A stretch of DNA of 64,000 nucleotides from an uncultured Paraprevotella sp. (GTDB lineage Bacteria > Bacteroidota > Bacteroidia > Bacteroidales > Bacteroidaceae): the NCBI GenBank assembly GCA_910586505.1, contig CAJUGV010000004.1:1-64000 (forward strand). The letters run 5' to 3'. The notes under the pieces were generated by a model. The model saw nothing but the letters and a program-made list of their open reading frames with translations. It was not told the DNA's origin and ran no database searches. Positions 41,271-50,652 of the stretch are shown here, in pieces. The translations under genes and the position numbers were made by a program. Every line of letters starts with the position of its first letter. The stretch's first letter is position 1.

Positions 41271-41362
41271 TATATTTGCCGTCGCTTTCGGGATTTTCCC
41301 TGATAGGAGACAGGAGGATATATAAAATCAGGCCGGGAGGTTGATTCCCGACCTGTCATTTT
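41271..41362 (+). ncRNA. Possible short transcript between -7 box TATATTTG and hairpin
   Basis: TATATTTG at 41271-41278 matches TAnnTTTG, and about 55 bp after the likely start a 10-bp stem (41329-41338 with 41346-41355, one mismatch) is followed by TCATTTT. This could give an RNA of about 75 nt. The same hairpin read on the minus strand is followed by ATTTTATAT and would serve as terminator of the gene ending at 41435, so the RNA call is weak. Confidence 0.25.
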
Positions 41363-41434
41363 GAAAACATAGATTCTTCTTAGTTTAGGTCTCGTTTATT
41401 TATATAAATTCATAGTGTAGTTCTTATATATTTG

Positions 41435-42409
41435 TTATCTCCTCGATTCCTTTTTTCCATGAGAGGCTGCCTGTCCTTTCTGTTTCTGATGCGGCTGTCC
41501 TGATGCCGTGGGGCGTGAGAGGCTGCTTTGCTGTTTCGGTTTGTCCGATGTCTTGGGCGTGGCCTGTTTCCGTACCGGCTGCTGTTCCTTGCGATTGGGA
41601 GTGCGGTTCACTGTGGTCCGTGTAGAACTGGGACGGTTGTATTTACTCTTCATCACGGGAGGGGTGGCCGGCTTGCTGCGTTCCGGGCGGTTGGGCTGTG
41701 GCTTTTGCGTGTTCTGCGGCCGCTGTGCGGGGGCATTTGGCTTTATGCCGTTCTTTCCGGGGCGTGTATCTGCCTTGTTCGGTTTTTTCCCTTGTTCGAT
41801 ACGGAAGTCTTTTCTGTTGTGATAGTCCGGTCTGTAGGGTCTCTTATTGGGTTCGAATCTGAATCCGTGGCCGTTGTTGGGTTTCGTCGCGGCGGGACGT
41901 ATCGGATGCGGTCCTCTGCTTTCTCCTCTCAGTCCGCCATGCCATTCCGGTCTGCGGCTGGTGTAGAAACTGCGTCTGTGTTCATGCCGGTATTTATGAT
42001 GGCCGCCTTTGTATATCTTGTACACTCTTGGCGGATTGTAGAAAAAGTATCCCGGACTGTAGATCGTGTATACGGGGAGAAACCATCCGGATGTTCTCCA
42101 TACTACGGGACGGAAGAAATAGTTGGCTGTCTTGAACAGCTCATACTGCCAATCGTGCAGGATCAGGCGCAGATCATCGTTCCGGTATTTCAGATAAACG
42201 CTGGAGTTGTCGTTCTTTGTCCGGATGCTCATCAGATAGTCCAGGTTGATTTCGTAGGCGTCGTTGTATTGTTGATCATTAAGGTTTAGTTCATACGCCA
42301 TCTTGTCAGTCAGAAACCTGGCTCTGTCTCTTGCTTCTTCATAAGACATGGCTTTCAGTCCGGCCAGCCCGAGGAAAAGAGCGATAAGCAGTACTAATCT
42401 TTTTTTCAT
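41435..42409 (-). CDS. Exported basic low-complexity protein
   Basis: 324 residues. The signal peptide 'LVLLIALFLGLAGLKAM' is followed by a folded domain ('YEEARDRARFLTDKMAYELN') with aromatic-rich 'WFLPVYTIYSPGYFFYNPP'. The last 180 residues are Arg, Lys, Pro, Gln and Asn rich and probably disordered. It resembles envelope proteins of Bacteroidales with no known function. The strong basic tail suggests binding to polyanions such as LPS, DNA or capsule. Confidence 0.7.
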   Translation of the reverse strand: MKKRLVLLIALFLGLAGLKAMSYEEARDRARFLTDKMAYELNLNDQQYNDAYEINLDYLMSIRTKNDNSSVYLKYRNDDLRLILHDWQYELFKTANYFFRPVVWRTSGWFLPVYTIYSPGYFFYNPPRVYKIYKGGHHKYRHEHRRSFYTSRRPEWHGGLRGESRGPHPIRPAATKPNNGHGFRFEPNKRPYRPDYHNRKDFRIEQGKKPNKADTRPGKNGIKPNAPAQRPQNTQKPQPNRPERSKPATPPVMKSKYNRPSSTRTTVNRTPNRKEQQPVRKQATPKTSDKPKQQSSLSRPTASGQPHQKQKGQAASHGKKESRR

Positions 42410-43215
42410 GTCTGTTTTCGTTAAATGGTTCGTATTTCTTCTTTTTCTGTTGCAAATATCATGCTTTATCGTGAGGGGAAAAAGGGATTTTTCCTATTTG
42501 GCAGTAGGCATTTCCCTATTTTATAGAAAAAATGGCGGTGCGTATGTTTCCTTGGCCTTTGTTTGTGATGGTTGGGTCCTGAATGATTCTACGCTTGCCG
42601 GACGGATAGTCTGACAAAATGTATTAAGAATAGACTGAGGGGCTGTCAAACTGTTATGATGCCGGGCCATTCTTGTTGAGGTGTGAGCTTGTTCGGGAGT
42701 AAAATGAAATGGAAGACTTTCTATGAAATGCCGTATAGGTGCATTTCTGCGTCCCGTTTCTTAAAAAACACGGTTTTTCGAGCGGAAGAAATTTTGTTGT
42801 ATTGCGGAGTACGTGTTTTTTTGAAGCGCACAAAATTTAGGTGTAGTCCGCTTGATTTGGAAAATCAGTGGCTGCAGTGGAGAGAAATGGTGTTGCCTGA
42901 TGGCTTTTGGGGTGCTCTTCGCTTCTTTTTTCTCTCTTTTCGGCATTTTTTCGAGTGTTTCGTCACCAAACATTATGTCAGTCAGCGCCTTGTTCTAAGG
43001 GGCGGATGGGGGAGTGATGCGGAGAGAAAATCCCCCAGAACTTACTCTATGTGTGATTTTAGCCGGTTCTCCTTGCATATTGTCAATAAGCCGATGCGTG
43101 AGAATCGGTTATTTGTCGTCGCCTTTGGATAAAGGGGCGTATGACGTGACCACAAGGGGATATGAGTGACATAATGGCAAAAAGTAAAATCGGGATTCGG
43201 GAAATCCCATGATGG
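42410..43215. other. 806-bp interval without a convincing gene
   Basis: Overlapping frames exist on both strands (plus 42683-43132 from a GTG; minus 42761-42973), but neither has a recognisable family, a good start or a promoter box. The plus frame is rich in Phe, Arg and Cys, unlike its neighbours. The stretch may hold a decayed insertion or a regulatory region. Confidence 0.4.
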
Positions 43216-44100
43216 CTATATCGTGCCTTGGTAGTAGAAACATCCGGGAAAAAGTTTGCGCATGGCTTCCTTGTCCGGCTCATTGCGGAAGAGACCGAAT
43301 ACGCTTGAGCCCGACCCGCTCATGGAGGCGTATGCCGCTCCGCAGTCGTACATACGTTTCTTGATGTCTGCAATGTCGGGATGGAGGGCAAAGATACCTT
43401 CTTCGAAATCATTGGTCAGGATGTCTTTCCATTCTTCTACAGGATGGCGGAGGATGTCGGTGACCGGTATGTGGGGATGACGGGGGCGTATCTGCGCGTA
43501 GGCCTCCTTGGTTGATACGAATATATCAGGCTTTGCCAATGCGAGGTGCCAGCCCGAAAGCGATAAGTTCGAAGGGGTAAGGATATTCCCGATTCCCGTG
43601 GCGAAAACCGGACGGTTACGTATGAAAAAGGCACAGTCCGCTCCCAGTGTGCTGACGCGGTGTTCCAGCTCGTCGTCTGTCAGACCGAGCGAGAACTTCC
43701 GGTTCAGGCAGGTCATCATATAAGCAGCGTCAGAAGAGCCGCCGCCCAATCCCGCTCCGGACGGAATCTGCTTGTACATATATATATGCAGGTGGGGCAG
43801 GCGGAAGTCCTGCTGCAATGCACGCAAAGCCTTGATGAGCAGGTTTTTCTCGGGAGGGCAGTCTATGGTGATGCCTCCTGTATGGAGTGTGTAGTCGGTG
43901 GTGCGGTATGTGCGTACGGAACAGTCTTCAGGGAAGATGTGGTCTGCCGGCTCCGTCCGGTTTTCTTCCTGGGTCTCTATTTTCAGTATGTCGCATACGG
44001 GGATAGGGTAGAACACCGTTTCCAGGTTATGATAGCCGTCCGCACGGCGTTCCGTCACATTCAGTCCGAGGTTTATTTTAGCGTTGGGATAGCAGATCAT
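43216..44100 (-). CDS. ispE: 4-diphosphocytidyl-2-C-methyl-D-erythritol kinase
   Basis: 294 residues, GHMP kinase. 'PNAKINLGLNVTERRADGYH' is the N-terminal substrate loop, 'PSGAGLGGGSSDAA' the ATP-binding loop, and 'YASMSGSGSSVFGLF' the C-terminal motif. It phosphorylates CDP-ME in the MEP pathway for isoprenoids. ATG 44100 is chosen because it places the substrate loop at its usual position. It is divergent from dnaB. Confidence 0.95.
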   Translation of the reverse strand: MICYPNAKINLGLNVTERRADGYHNLETVFYPIPVCDILKIETQEENRTEPADHIFPEDCSVRTYRTTDYTLHTGGITIDCPPEKNLLIKALRALQQDFRLPHLHIYMYKQIPSGAGLGGGSSDAAYMMTCLNRKFSLGLTDDELEHRVSTLGADCAFFIRNRPVFATGIGNILTPSNLSLSGWHLALAKPDIFVSTKEAYAQIRPRHPHIPVTDILRHPVEEWKDILTNDFEEGIFALHPDIADIKKRMYDCGAAYASMSGSGSSVFGLFRNEPDKEAMRKLFPGCFYYQGTI

Positions 44101-44118
44101 GGTACTGTTTTTTAAGGG

Positions 44119-44126
44119 CAAATATA
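44119..44126 (-). promoter_or_regulatory. -7 box TATATTTG for ispE
   Basis: Read on the minus strand, matches TAnnTTTG 19 bp before the ATG. No -33 element at the expected distance. Confidence 0.4.
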
Positions 44127-44202
44127 CGGAATGTTTGGCAACATTGGGTGGAATGTTGATAAAAGAATGCTTCGTGGAGGTGTTTTTTACTGTTGAAAGT
44201 TT

Positions 44203-44210
44203 TATCTTTG
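44203..44210 (+). promoter_or_regulatory. -7 box TATCTTTG for dnaB
   Basis: Matches TAnnTTTG 20 bp before ATG 44230, which implies a short leader. -33 region T-rich (about 44180) without a TTTG. Confidence 0.5.
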
Positions 44211-44229
44211 TGCGTAAAATCGTATTGAT

Positions 44230-45789
44230 ATGGCAGAACCGAGAAAAACAGGGCGACGTACTTCCTCACGTGCAAAAGTGAATGTGCCGGAGGAAGATGC
44301 CTACGGGCATGTACAGCCTCAGGTACTTGAATTTGAAGAGGCTGTGCTGGGAGCTCTGATGATAGAGCAGGATGCTTATTCGCAGGTGAGTGAGATCTTG
44401 CGTCCCGAAAGTTTTTATGATCATCGTCATCAGCTTATTTATGAGGCGATTCGCACGTTGAATCTTCAACAGAAGCCGGTGGATATCCTGACAGTGACGG
44501 AGCACCTGAATTCCACCGGTCGTCTGGAAGAAGTGGGAGGCCCCTTCTATATCACACAGCTGAGCGGAAAGGTGGCTTCGTCGGCCCATATAGAATACCA
44601 TGCCCGTATCATTGCGCAGAAATTTCTGGCCCGCGAGTTGATTACGTTTACAAGTATGGTGCAGACGAAGGCTTTCGACACGACGGTGGATGTGGACGAC
44701 CTCATGCAGGAGGCGGAAGGCAAGCTGTTCGAGATCTCCCAGCAGAACATGAAAAAGGACTACACGCAAATCAATCCTGTGATTCGTGAGGCTTATGACA
44801 TGTTGCAGAAGGCTGCCGCCCGCAGGGATGGGTTGAGCGGACTGAGCAGCGGGTTTGAGAAACTGGATAAGATGACTTCGGGATGGCAGAACTCCGACCT
44901 TGTTATCATCGCGGCCCGTCCGGCCATGGGAAAGACGGCCTTTGTGCTTTCCATGGCTAAGAAAATGGCGGTGGATATGAACATTCCAGTGGCAATGTTT
45001 TCCTTGGAGATGAGTAATGTGCAGCTTGTGAACCGTATGATCGTGAACGTTTGTGAGATTCCCGGCGAGAAGCTCAAGAGCGGGCAGCTTGCACCATACG
45101 AGTGGGTGCAGTTGGACAGCCGGATCACCCAACTTTACGATGCGCCGTTTTATGTGGACGATACGCCGTCGCTTTCTGTTTTTGAGTTACGGACGAAAGC
45201 CCGCAGGCTGGTACGCGAGCATGGAGTTAAAATCATCCTTATCGACTACCTGCAGCTGATGAATGCCAGCGGTATATCGTTCGGCAGCCGTCAGGAAGAA
45301 GTCAGCACCATTTCACGTTCACTTAAAGGATTGGCTAAGGAACTGAATATTCCTATCATAGCCCTGAGCCAGTTGAACCGTGGAGTGGAGAGCCGTGAGG
45401 GCATTGATGGCAAGCGCCCGCAACTGAGCGACTTGCGCGAGTCCGGAGCCATAGAGCAGGATGCCGACATGGTTTGTTTTATCCACCGGCCCGAATATTA
45501 TAAGATCTACCAGGATGAGAAAGGGCGCGACCTGCACGGTATGGCAGAGATTATAATCGCCAAGCACCGTAATGGAGCGGTAGGTGACGTATTGCTGAAG
45601 TTCAGGGGGGAATACGCCCGCTTTCAGGATCCGGAAGAGGATGCTTACGTGCCGATGCCCGGCGAGACGGCGGTGTTCGGTTCGGATAGAGGTGGCAGTG
45701 TGCCTCCTCCCTCGTCCGAGATGGTTCCTCCGGCTGACGCGGGAACGCCTTTCGGAGCGCCGATACCCGACGGGCCTCTTCCTTTCTGA
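44230..45789 (+). CDS. dnaB: Replicative DNA helicase DnaB
   Basis: 519 residues. The N-terminal helical domain ('LEFEEAVLGALMIEQDAYSQ') is followed by the RecA-like motor: Walker A 'ARPAMGKTAFVLS', Walker B 'IILIDYLQLM', and 'LSQLNRGVESR' with the arginine finger. The last 40 residues form a proline-rich tail. The ring-shaped hexamer unwinds DNA at the replication fork. No intein and no insertion. Confidence 0.97.
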   Translation: MAEPRKTGRRTSSRAKVNVPEEDAYGHVQPQVLEFEEAVLGALMIEQDAYSQVSEILRPESFYDHRHQLIYEAIRTLNLQQKPVDILTVTEHLNSTGRLEEVGGPFYITQLSGKVASSAHIEYHARIIAQKFLARELITFTSMVQTKAFDTTVDVDDLMQEAEGKLFEISQQNMKKDYTQINPVIREAYDMLQKAAARRDGLSGLSSGFEKLDKMTSGWQNSDLVIIAARPAMGKTAFVLSMAKKMAVDMNIPVAMFSLEMSNVQLVNRMIVNVCEIPGEKLKSGQLAPYEWVQLDSRITQLYDAPFYVDDTPSLSVFELRTKARRLVREHGVKIILIDYLQLMNASGISFGSRQEEVSTISRSLKGLAKELNIPIIALSQLNRGVESREGIDGKRPQLSDLRESGAIEQDADMVCFIHRPEYYKIYQDEKGRDLHGMAEIIIAKHRNGAVGDVLLKFRGEYARFQDPEEDAYVPMPGETAVFGSDRGGSVPPPSSEMVPPADAGTPFGAPIPDGPLPF

Positions 45790-45851
45790 GAATGAGCGGT
45801 CAGGCCATGGAATAAACTCGCATCCGCTCTATTGCTTTGTCGTACTTCTTC

Positions 45852-45882
45852 TTGGTGGATTGCTTGAAAAAGTGTATTTTTG
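45852..45882 (+). promoter_or_regulatory. Promoter TTG-N20-TATTTTTG for pheT
   Basis: -33 TTG at 45852-45854 and -7 TATTTTTG at 45875-45882, 34 bp before the ATG. Confidence 0.6.
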
Positions 45883-45916
45883 CGCGTTGTTTCGAAATAA
45901 ATTAAAATCATAATAT

Positions 45917-48424
45917 ATGAATATCTCTTATAATTGGCTGAAAGAGTATGTCGATTTTGATCTGACGGCTCAGGCAGTAGCCGATGCGCTGACATCCGAA
46001 GGCTTGGAAGTGGGTTGCGTGGAAGAAGTGCAGCCTGTGAAGGGCGGTTTGCAGGGATTGGTAATCGGTGAGGTGCTGACTTGCGTGCCCCATCCCAATT
46101 CCGATCACATGCATGTGTGTATGGTGAACCTCGGCGAGGGAGAACCCGTACAGATAGTATGCGGTGCGGCGAATGTGGCGGCCGGACAGAAAGTAGTGGT
46201 GGCCACATTAGGTTGCAAACTGTATGACGGTGACGAATGCTTTACGATTAAAAAATCAAAACTGCGCGGAGTGGAGAGCAACGGAATGATTTGTGCCGAA
46301 GACGAGATCGGTATAGGGACGGATCATAACGGCATCATCGTGCTGCCCGATACGGCTGTACCCGGTACCCCTGCTGCGGAATATTATAATCTGAAGAGCG
46401 ATTTTCTTATTGAGGTGGATATTACGCCCAATCGTGCCGATGCCTGTTCGCATTATGGCGTGGCCCGCGATTTGTATGCCTGGCTCGTGCAGAACGGCTA
46501 CAAGACATCGCTGCACCGTCCGGCGTGCGATGGTTTCAAGGTGGACAACCACGACCTGAACATTGATGTCGAGGTGCTGAATACAGAGGCTTGCCCCCGT
46601 TATGCTGCAGTGACTTTACGCAATTGTGAAGTGAAGGAGAGTCCGGAGTGGCTGCAGGATAAGTTGCGTGTCATCGGCTTGCGCCCTATCAATAATATCG
46701 TAGACATCACCAATTATATCATGTTCGCTTACGGACAGCCGCTGCATTGTTTCGATGCGGATATGGTTAAGGGTAACAAGGTTGTGGTCAAGACCATGCC
46801 GGAGGGAACCTCTTTCGTAACCCTTGACGGAGAAGAACATACTTTGAGCGACCGTGATCTGGCAATCTGTAATGTAGAAGAACCGATGTGCATAGCCGGC
46901 GTATTCGGCGGCAAAGGCAGCGGTACGTATGCGACTACACGTAATATTTTGCTTGAAAGCGCCTATTTCAATCCTACGTGGATCCGCAAGAGCGCCCGTC
47001 GTCACGGGTTGAGCACGGATGCGTCTTTCCGCTTTGAACGCGGTGTAGATCCTGACGGCACTATTTATGCACTGAAACAGGCCGCCATGCTCTGCAAGGA
47101 ACTGGCGGGCGGAGAAATCTCCATGGAAATAAAGGATGAGTGCGCCAGTCTGCCTTCCGGCTTTATCGTGGACTTGAACTACGCTTATGCGTATAGCCTG
47201 ATGGGAAAAGAGATCGGAGCTGATACGATAAAGAGCATTGTGACGAGCCTTGAAATGAAGATTCTGGAAGAGACATCGGAAGGGTTGAAGCTTCAGGTGC
47301 CGCCTTATCGTGTGGATGTGCAACGTCCGTGTGATGTGGTGGAAGATATTCTTCGTGTATATGGATATAATAACATAGAGATTCCTTCCTCGGTGAAATC
47401 TACACTCAATGTAAAGGGGGACGAGGACAGGAGCCACAGGTTACAGAACCTTATCGCCGAGCAACTGGTAGGGTGCGGGTTCAATGAGATACTGAACAAT
47501 TCTTTGCAGCGTGCGGCATATTACGACTGTGTGGAAAGCTATCCCTCCGCCCGGCTGGTGAAGCTGATGAATCCTTTAAGTTCCGATCTGAATGCGATGC
47601 GGCAGACATTGTTGTTTGGAGGACTGGAATGTATTACACATAATGCAAACCGCAAAAATGCCGACCTGAAGTTCTTCGAGTTCGGTAACTGCTATTATTT
47701 TAAGGAAGAGAACAAGTGTGCCGATATCATCTCCGGCGTGAGCAGTAGCCGTGATCCTGAAGTGATCAAACATGTACTTGACGCTTATTCGGAAGACTAT
47801 CATCTGGGGTTGTGGGTAACAGGAAAGCGTGTGAGCGGATCTTGGATACATCCTGATGAAGACAGTTCTTTCTATGAACTGAAAGCGTATGTGCTGAACA
47901 TCCTGTCCCGTCTTGGCGTCAATTTCGGTACACTGGTATTTGCGCAGGGGCATAACGACATTTATTCCAAGAGCCTTGAAATCCAAAACCGGGGCGGAAA
48001 AGTGCTGGCTATGTTAGGTATAGTGAGCAGGAAGATTCGGAAAATGATGGATGTGGAAGGCGAAGTATATTACGCAGATCTGAACTGGAGACAGTTGATG
48101 AAGGCTATCCGTAATAATAAGGTAAGCTACACCGAGATAAGCAAGTATCCGGCAGTGAGCCGGGATTTGGCACTCCTACTCGATAAGGGAGTGGAGTTTG
48201 CGGAAATCGAGAAGGTGGCTTACGCTACGGAAAAGAAACTTCTTAAGGAGGTGAGACTCTTCGATGTGTATGAAGGAAAGAATCTTGAAGCCGGAAAGAA
48301 GAGTTATGCGGTTAATTTTGTATTGCAGGATGAGGCAAAGACGCTGAACGATAAGCAAATCGATGCTATCATGAGTAAGCTGATTGCTAATCTTCAGAAT
48401 AAACTGGGGGCAAAACTTAGATAG
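45917..48424 (+). CDS. pheT: Phenylalanine-tRNA ligase beta subunit
   Basis: 835 residues. Domain order: 'NISYNWLKEYVDFDL' start, tRNA-binding EMAP-like domain ('GLVIGEVLTCVPHPNSDHMH'), B3/B4 editing domain, B5 domain ('VPPYRVDVQRPCDVVEDIL') and a C-terminal anticodon-binding FDX-ACB domain ('YPAVSRDLALLLDKGVEF'). With PheS it charges tRNA-Phe. PheS is not in the window, so the subunits are encoded apart, as is common in Bacteroidetes. The gene is followed 9 bp later by a small membrane-protein gene. Confidence 0.97.
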   Translation: MNISYNWLKEYVDFDLTAQAVADALTSEGLEVGCVEEVQPVKGGLQGLVIGEVLTCVPHPNSDHMHVCMVNLGEGEPVQIVCGAANVAAGQKVVVATLGCKLYDGDECFTIKKSKLRGVESNGMICAEDEIGIGTDHNGIIVLPDTAVPGTPAAEYYNLKSDFLIEVDITPNRADACSHYGVARDLYAWLVQNGYKTSLHRPACDGFKVDNHDLNIDVEVLNTEACPRYAAVTLRNCEVKESPEWLQDKLRVIGLRPINNIVDITNYIMFAYGQPLHCFDADMVKGNKVVVKTMPEGTSFVTLDGEEHTLSDRDLAICNVEEPMCIAGVFGGKGSGTYATTRNILLESAYFNPTWIRKSARRHGLSTDASFRFERGVDPDGTIYALKQAAMLCKELAGGEISMEIKDECASLPSGFIVDLNYAYAYSLMGKEIGADTIKSIVTSLEMKILEETSEGLKLQVPPYRVDVQRPCDVVEDILRVYGYNNIEIPSSVKSTLNVKGDEDRSHRLQNLIAEQLVGCGFNEILNNSLQRAAYYDCVESYPSARLVKLMNPLSSDLNAMRQTLLFGGLECITHNANRKNADLKFFEFGNCYYFKEENKCADIISGVSSSRDPEVIKHVLDAYSEDYHLGLWVTGKRVSGSWIHPDEDSSFYELKAYVLNILSRLGVNFGTLVFAQGHNDIYSKSLEIQNRGGKVLAMLGIVSRKIRKMMDVEGEVYYADLNWRQLMKAIRNNKVSYTEISKYPAVSRDLALLLDKGVEFAEIEKVAYATEKKLLKEVRLFDVYEGKNLEAGKKSYAVNFVLQDEAKTLNDKQIDAIMSKLIANLQNKLGAKLR

Positions 48425-48433
48425 ATCGGACAG

Positions 48434-48595
48434 ATGAAAGGACTGGCGGTGGCTAAGGCGGTTTACTATGTGTTGGTGTTTTGCTGGTTGATGCAGGTCA
48501 CCATGCAGGGGTATACCCGTGCACTGATTGTCCCTACGGTTGTGCTTATAGTCTATGGGTTGCTACTTAACTATAAAATGAGAAATAAACAGTAA
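48434..48595 (+). CDS. 53-aa membrane protein between pheT and yebC
   Basis: A 53-codon frame starting 9 bp after pheT and ending 29 bp before yebC. It has two hydrophobic segments ('AVYYVLVFCWLMQVTM' and 'ALIVPTVVLIVYGLLL') with a short loop, and a basic end 'NYKMRNKQ' that should stay in the cytoplasm. The tight spacing and in-frame hydrophobic pattern support a real gene. No family recognised. Confidence 0.65.
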   Translation: MKGLAVAKAVYYVLVFCWLMQVTMQGYTRALIVPTVVLIVYGLLLNYKMRNKQ

Positions 48596-48624
48596 GAAAT
48601 TGTCATATTAAAAAATTAATTCCA

Positions 48625-49356
48625 ATGGGAAGAGCGTTTGAATATAGAAAGGCTGCTAAGTTGAAAAGATGGGGCCACATGGCCAAAACATTTACTAAAT
48701 TGGGTAAGCAGATCGCCATAGCCGTAAAAACAGGAGGTCCGGAACCCGAAAATAATCCTACGCTACGTTCTGTCATTGCAACTTGTAAGCGTGAGAACAT
48801 GCCGAAAGACAATATCGAGCGTGCCATCAAGAATGCAATGGGAAAGGATCAGAGTGAATACAAGAACATGACCTACGAGGGATATGGCCCTCATGGTATT
48901 GCCGTATTTGTGGATACGCTGACAGATAATCCGACGCGTACGGTAGCAGACGTACGTTCGGTGTTCAATAAATTTTCAGGAACATTGGGTACTATGGGTT
49001 CATTGGCCTATCTGTTCGATCATAAATGCGTGTTCACGTTTAAGAAGCCGGCCGAAGTGGATATGGATGAACTCATACTTGACTTGATTGATTTCGGAGT
49101 GGAAGAGGATTATGATACGGACGATGAGGAAGGTACCATCACTATTTATGGCGATTCAAAGAGCTATGGCGCCATTCAGAAGCATCTGGAGGAACAAGGC
49201 TTTGAGGATGTTGGTGGTGAGTTTACTTATATCCCGAACGATTTGAAGGACGTAACGCCCGAAATCCGAGAGACTTTGAACAAGATGGTGGAAAAACTGG
49301 AAGAGTTTGATGACGTACAGACGGTTTACACCAATATGAAACCGGAGGATGAATAA
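48625..49356 (+). CDS. yebC: YebC/PmpR-family protein
   Basis: 243 residues. 'MGRAFEYRKAAKLKRWGHMA' and 'YGPHGIAVFVDTLTDNPTRT' are the family signatures. YebC-type proteins act as transcriptional regulators or, as shown more recently for some members, help ribosomes through polyproline stretches. It precedes the TSCPD gene, with 1 bp between stop and ATG. Confidence 0.95.
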   Translation: MGRAFEYRKAAKLKRWGHMAKTFTKLGKQIAIAVKTGGPEPENNPTLRSVIATCKRENMPKDNIERAIKNAMGKDQSEYKNMTYEGYGPHGIAVFVDTLTDNPTRTVADVRSVFNKFSGTLGTMGSLAYLFDHKCVFTFKKPAEVDMDELILDLIDFGVEEDYDTDDEEGTITIYGDSKSYGAIQKHLEEQGFEDVGGEFTYIPNDLKDVTPEIRETLNKMVEKLEEFDDVQTVYTNMKPEDE

Positions 49357-49357
49357 C

Positions 49358-49609
49358 ATGAAGACGGTTTATCGGCCTGAAGGAACATGCAGTAAGTTGA
49401 TCGAACTGGAAATGGATGGAGATATAGTGAAGTCCGTGCGTTTTCAGGGTGGTTGTCATGGAAACTTGCAGGGCATCGCCAGATTGGTGGAGGGTATGCG
49501 CGCCGCCGATGTGGTAAGTCGTCTTGAAGGTATACGTTGCGGGATGAAGCCGACTTCGTGTCCCGATCAGTTGGCTTGCGCCTTACGGGAGATAGTGGCC
49601 GGTATGTAA
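49358..49609 (+). CDS. TSCPD-domain protein
   Basis: 83 residues of the TSCPD family (TIGR03905 type): 'GTCSKLIELEMDGDIVKSVR', 'GCHGNLQGIARLVEG' and the name-giving 'PTSCPDQLACALREI'. The domain also ends class II ribonucleotide reductases, where it may help bind metal or nucleotide. ATG 49358 has a GGAGG Shine-Dalgarno 9 bp upstream (49344-49348), while the ATG at 49349 touches that sequence, so 49358 is preferred. Confidence 0.88.
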   Translation: MKTVYRPEGTCSKLIELEMDGDIVKSVRFQGGCHGNLQGIARLVEGMRAADVVSRLEGIRCGMKPTSCPDQLACALREIVAGM

Positions 49610-49652
49610 TGCCTGTTTTTAGTTGAAAAAAACTTGATTTGTTGAATAAGGA

Positions 49653-49695
49653 AGAAGGCCGTGACAGTCGTAGCACTACGCTGGAGCGGCCTTCT
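49653..49695. terminator. Bidirectional terminator AGAAGGCCG/CGGCCTTCT
   Basis: Nine-bp stem at 49653-49661 and 49687-49695 with a 25-nt structured loop, followed by CTTTT on the plus strand. Placed between the convergent TSCPD and lipoprotein genes. Confidence 0.8.
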
Positions 49696-49707
49696 CTTTT
49701 ATTTTTT

Positions 49708-50115
49708 TCATTTATTGTAGTCTTCGGGAGTGAAGAGCACTTGGAGACGTACGGTTCCGGAAGATTTGGAATAATAGCAATAGGAGAAATTGATATCCTT
49801 TTCCTTATATGATTTCAACTCTACAGAATTGCAGACGTTTTTATATAATACATCCTTGAAATCCTCGTACACCTTCTGGGTCATTACCGAATCATTGTCC
49901 AACAGTCCTTCCAGTGTATAATAATAATGGAATGTGCGTGAGGACATGTCGTAGGTAAGGCTGTCCATCACTGTATACTGATCAGCTCTTCTCGGGCATT
50001 GCTTTTCGGTAAATTCCCGTGCTTCCCGTGCGCAACGTTGGTCAAAATTTTCAAAATTGCAACTGAGGAGAAGCATGGCTATTCCTATTAGAAGGGAGGA
50101 GGTTGTTGTTTTCAT
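49708..50115 (-). CDS. Small lipoprotein
   Basis: 135 residues. Type II signal peptide with lipobox 'MLLLSC'. The mature part has several Cys and a repeated Tyr pattern ('MSSRTFHYYYTLEGLL', 'FSYCYYSKSS') and a beta-rich look. Function unknown. Its start lies 54 bp from the divergent C_GCAxxG_C_C gene. Confidence 0.75.
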   Translation of the reverse strand: MKTTTSSLLIGIAMLLLSCNFENFDQRCAREAREFTEKQCPRRADQYTVMDSLTYDMSSRTFHYYYTLEGLLDNDSVMTQKVYEDFKDVLYKNVCNSVELKSYKEKDINFSYCYYSKSSGTVRLQVLFTPEDYNK

Positions 50116-50154
50116 TTCGGATATATTTTGCCTGCGAATTTAATTTATTCTTAG

Positions 50155-50162
50155 TAATTTTG
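50155..50162 (+). promoter_or_regulatory. -7 box TAATTTTG for the C_GCAxxG_C_C gene
   Basis: Matches TAnnTTTG. If used, transcription would start at about 50169, right at the first ATG (50170), which favours the second ATG at 50185. Confidence 0.45.
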
Positions 50163-50184
50163 CAAATTAATGTTTGAAAAGAAT

Positions 50185-50652
50185 ATGAAGGATAAGGAAG
50201 AAAGAATAGCACGTGCGGTGGCGAATTTCAGAGAAGGGTACAATTGTTCGCAGTCGGTTGTGGCTGCTTTTGCCGATCTTTACGGTTTTACTCATGAGCA
50301 GGCCATGCACATGTCTGCTTCTTTCGGAGGAGGGATAGGCCGTATGAGGCTTACGTGCGGAGCCGTATGTGGTATGTTTATGCTGGCAGGACTGGAAACG
50401 GCGGCATTGGAAGGGCGTGACAGGGCGGCCAAATGCCGTAATTATGCTATCGTACAGGAACTTGCAGCTCGCTTTAAGGCGGAAAACGGTTCTATTGTCT
50501 GTAGTGAATTGTTGGGTATAGGCAAAGATGAGAAGATAAGTACCCAGGCAGAAGTCCGTACGCCTGAGTATTATGCGAAGCGTCCTTGTCCGAAGATGGT
50601 GGAATGTGCAGCCCGTATTTTTGCCGATTATTTGGAGTCTGTCGGCCGGTAA
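50185..50652 (+). CDS. C_GCAxxG_C_C family redox-type protein
   Basis: 155 residues. The conserved cysteines occur in 'GYNCSQSVVAAF', 'LTCGAVCGMFMLAG', 'IVCSELLG' and 'RPCPKMVECAARIFADYL', the pattern that names the family (PF09719). Such proteins are thought to be redox or metal-binding and often accompany oxidoreductases, but no activity is established. ATG 50170 would add five residues. No close operon partner. Confidence 0.85.
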   Translation: MKDKEERIARAVANFREGYNCSQSVVAAFADLYGFTHEQAMHMSASFGGGIGRMRLTCGAVCGMFMLAGLETAALEGRDRAAKCRNYAIVQELAARFKAENGSIVCSELLGIGKDEKISTQAEVRTPEYYAKRPCPKMVECAARIFADYLESVGR

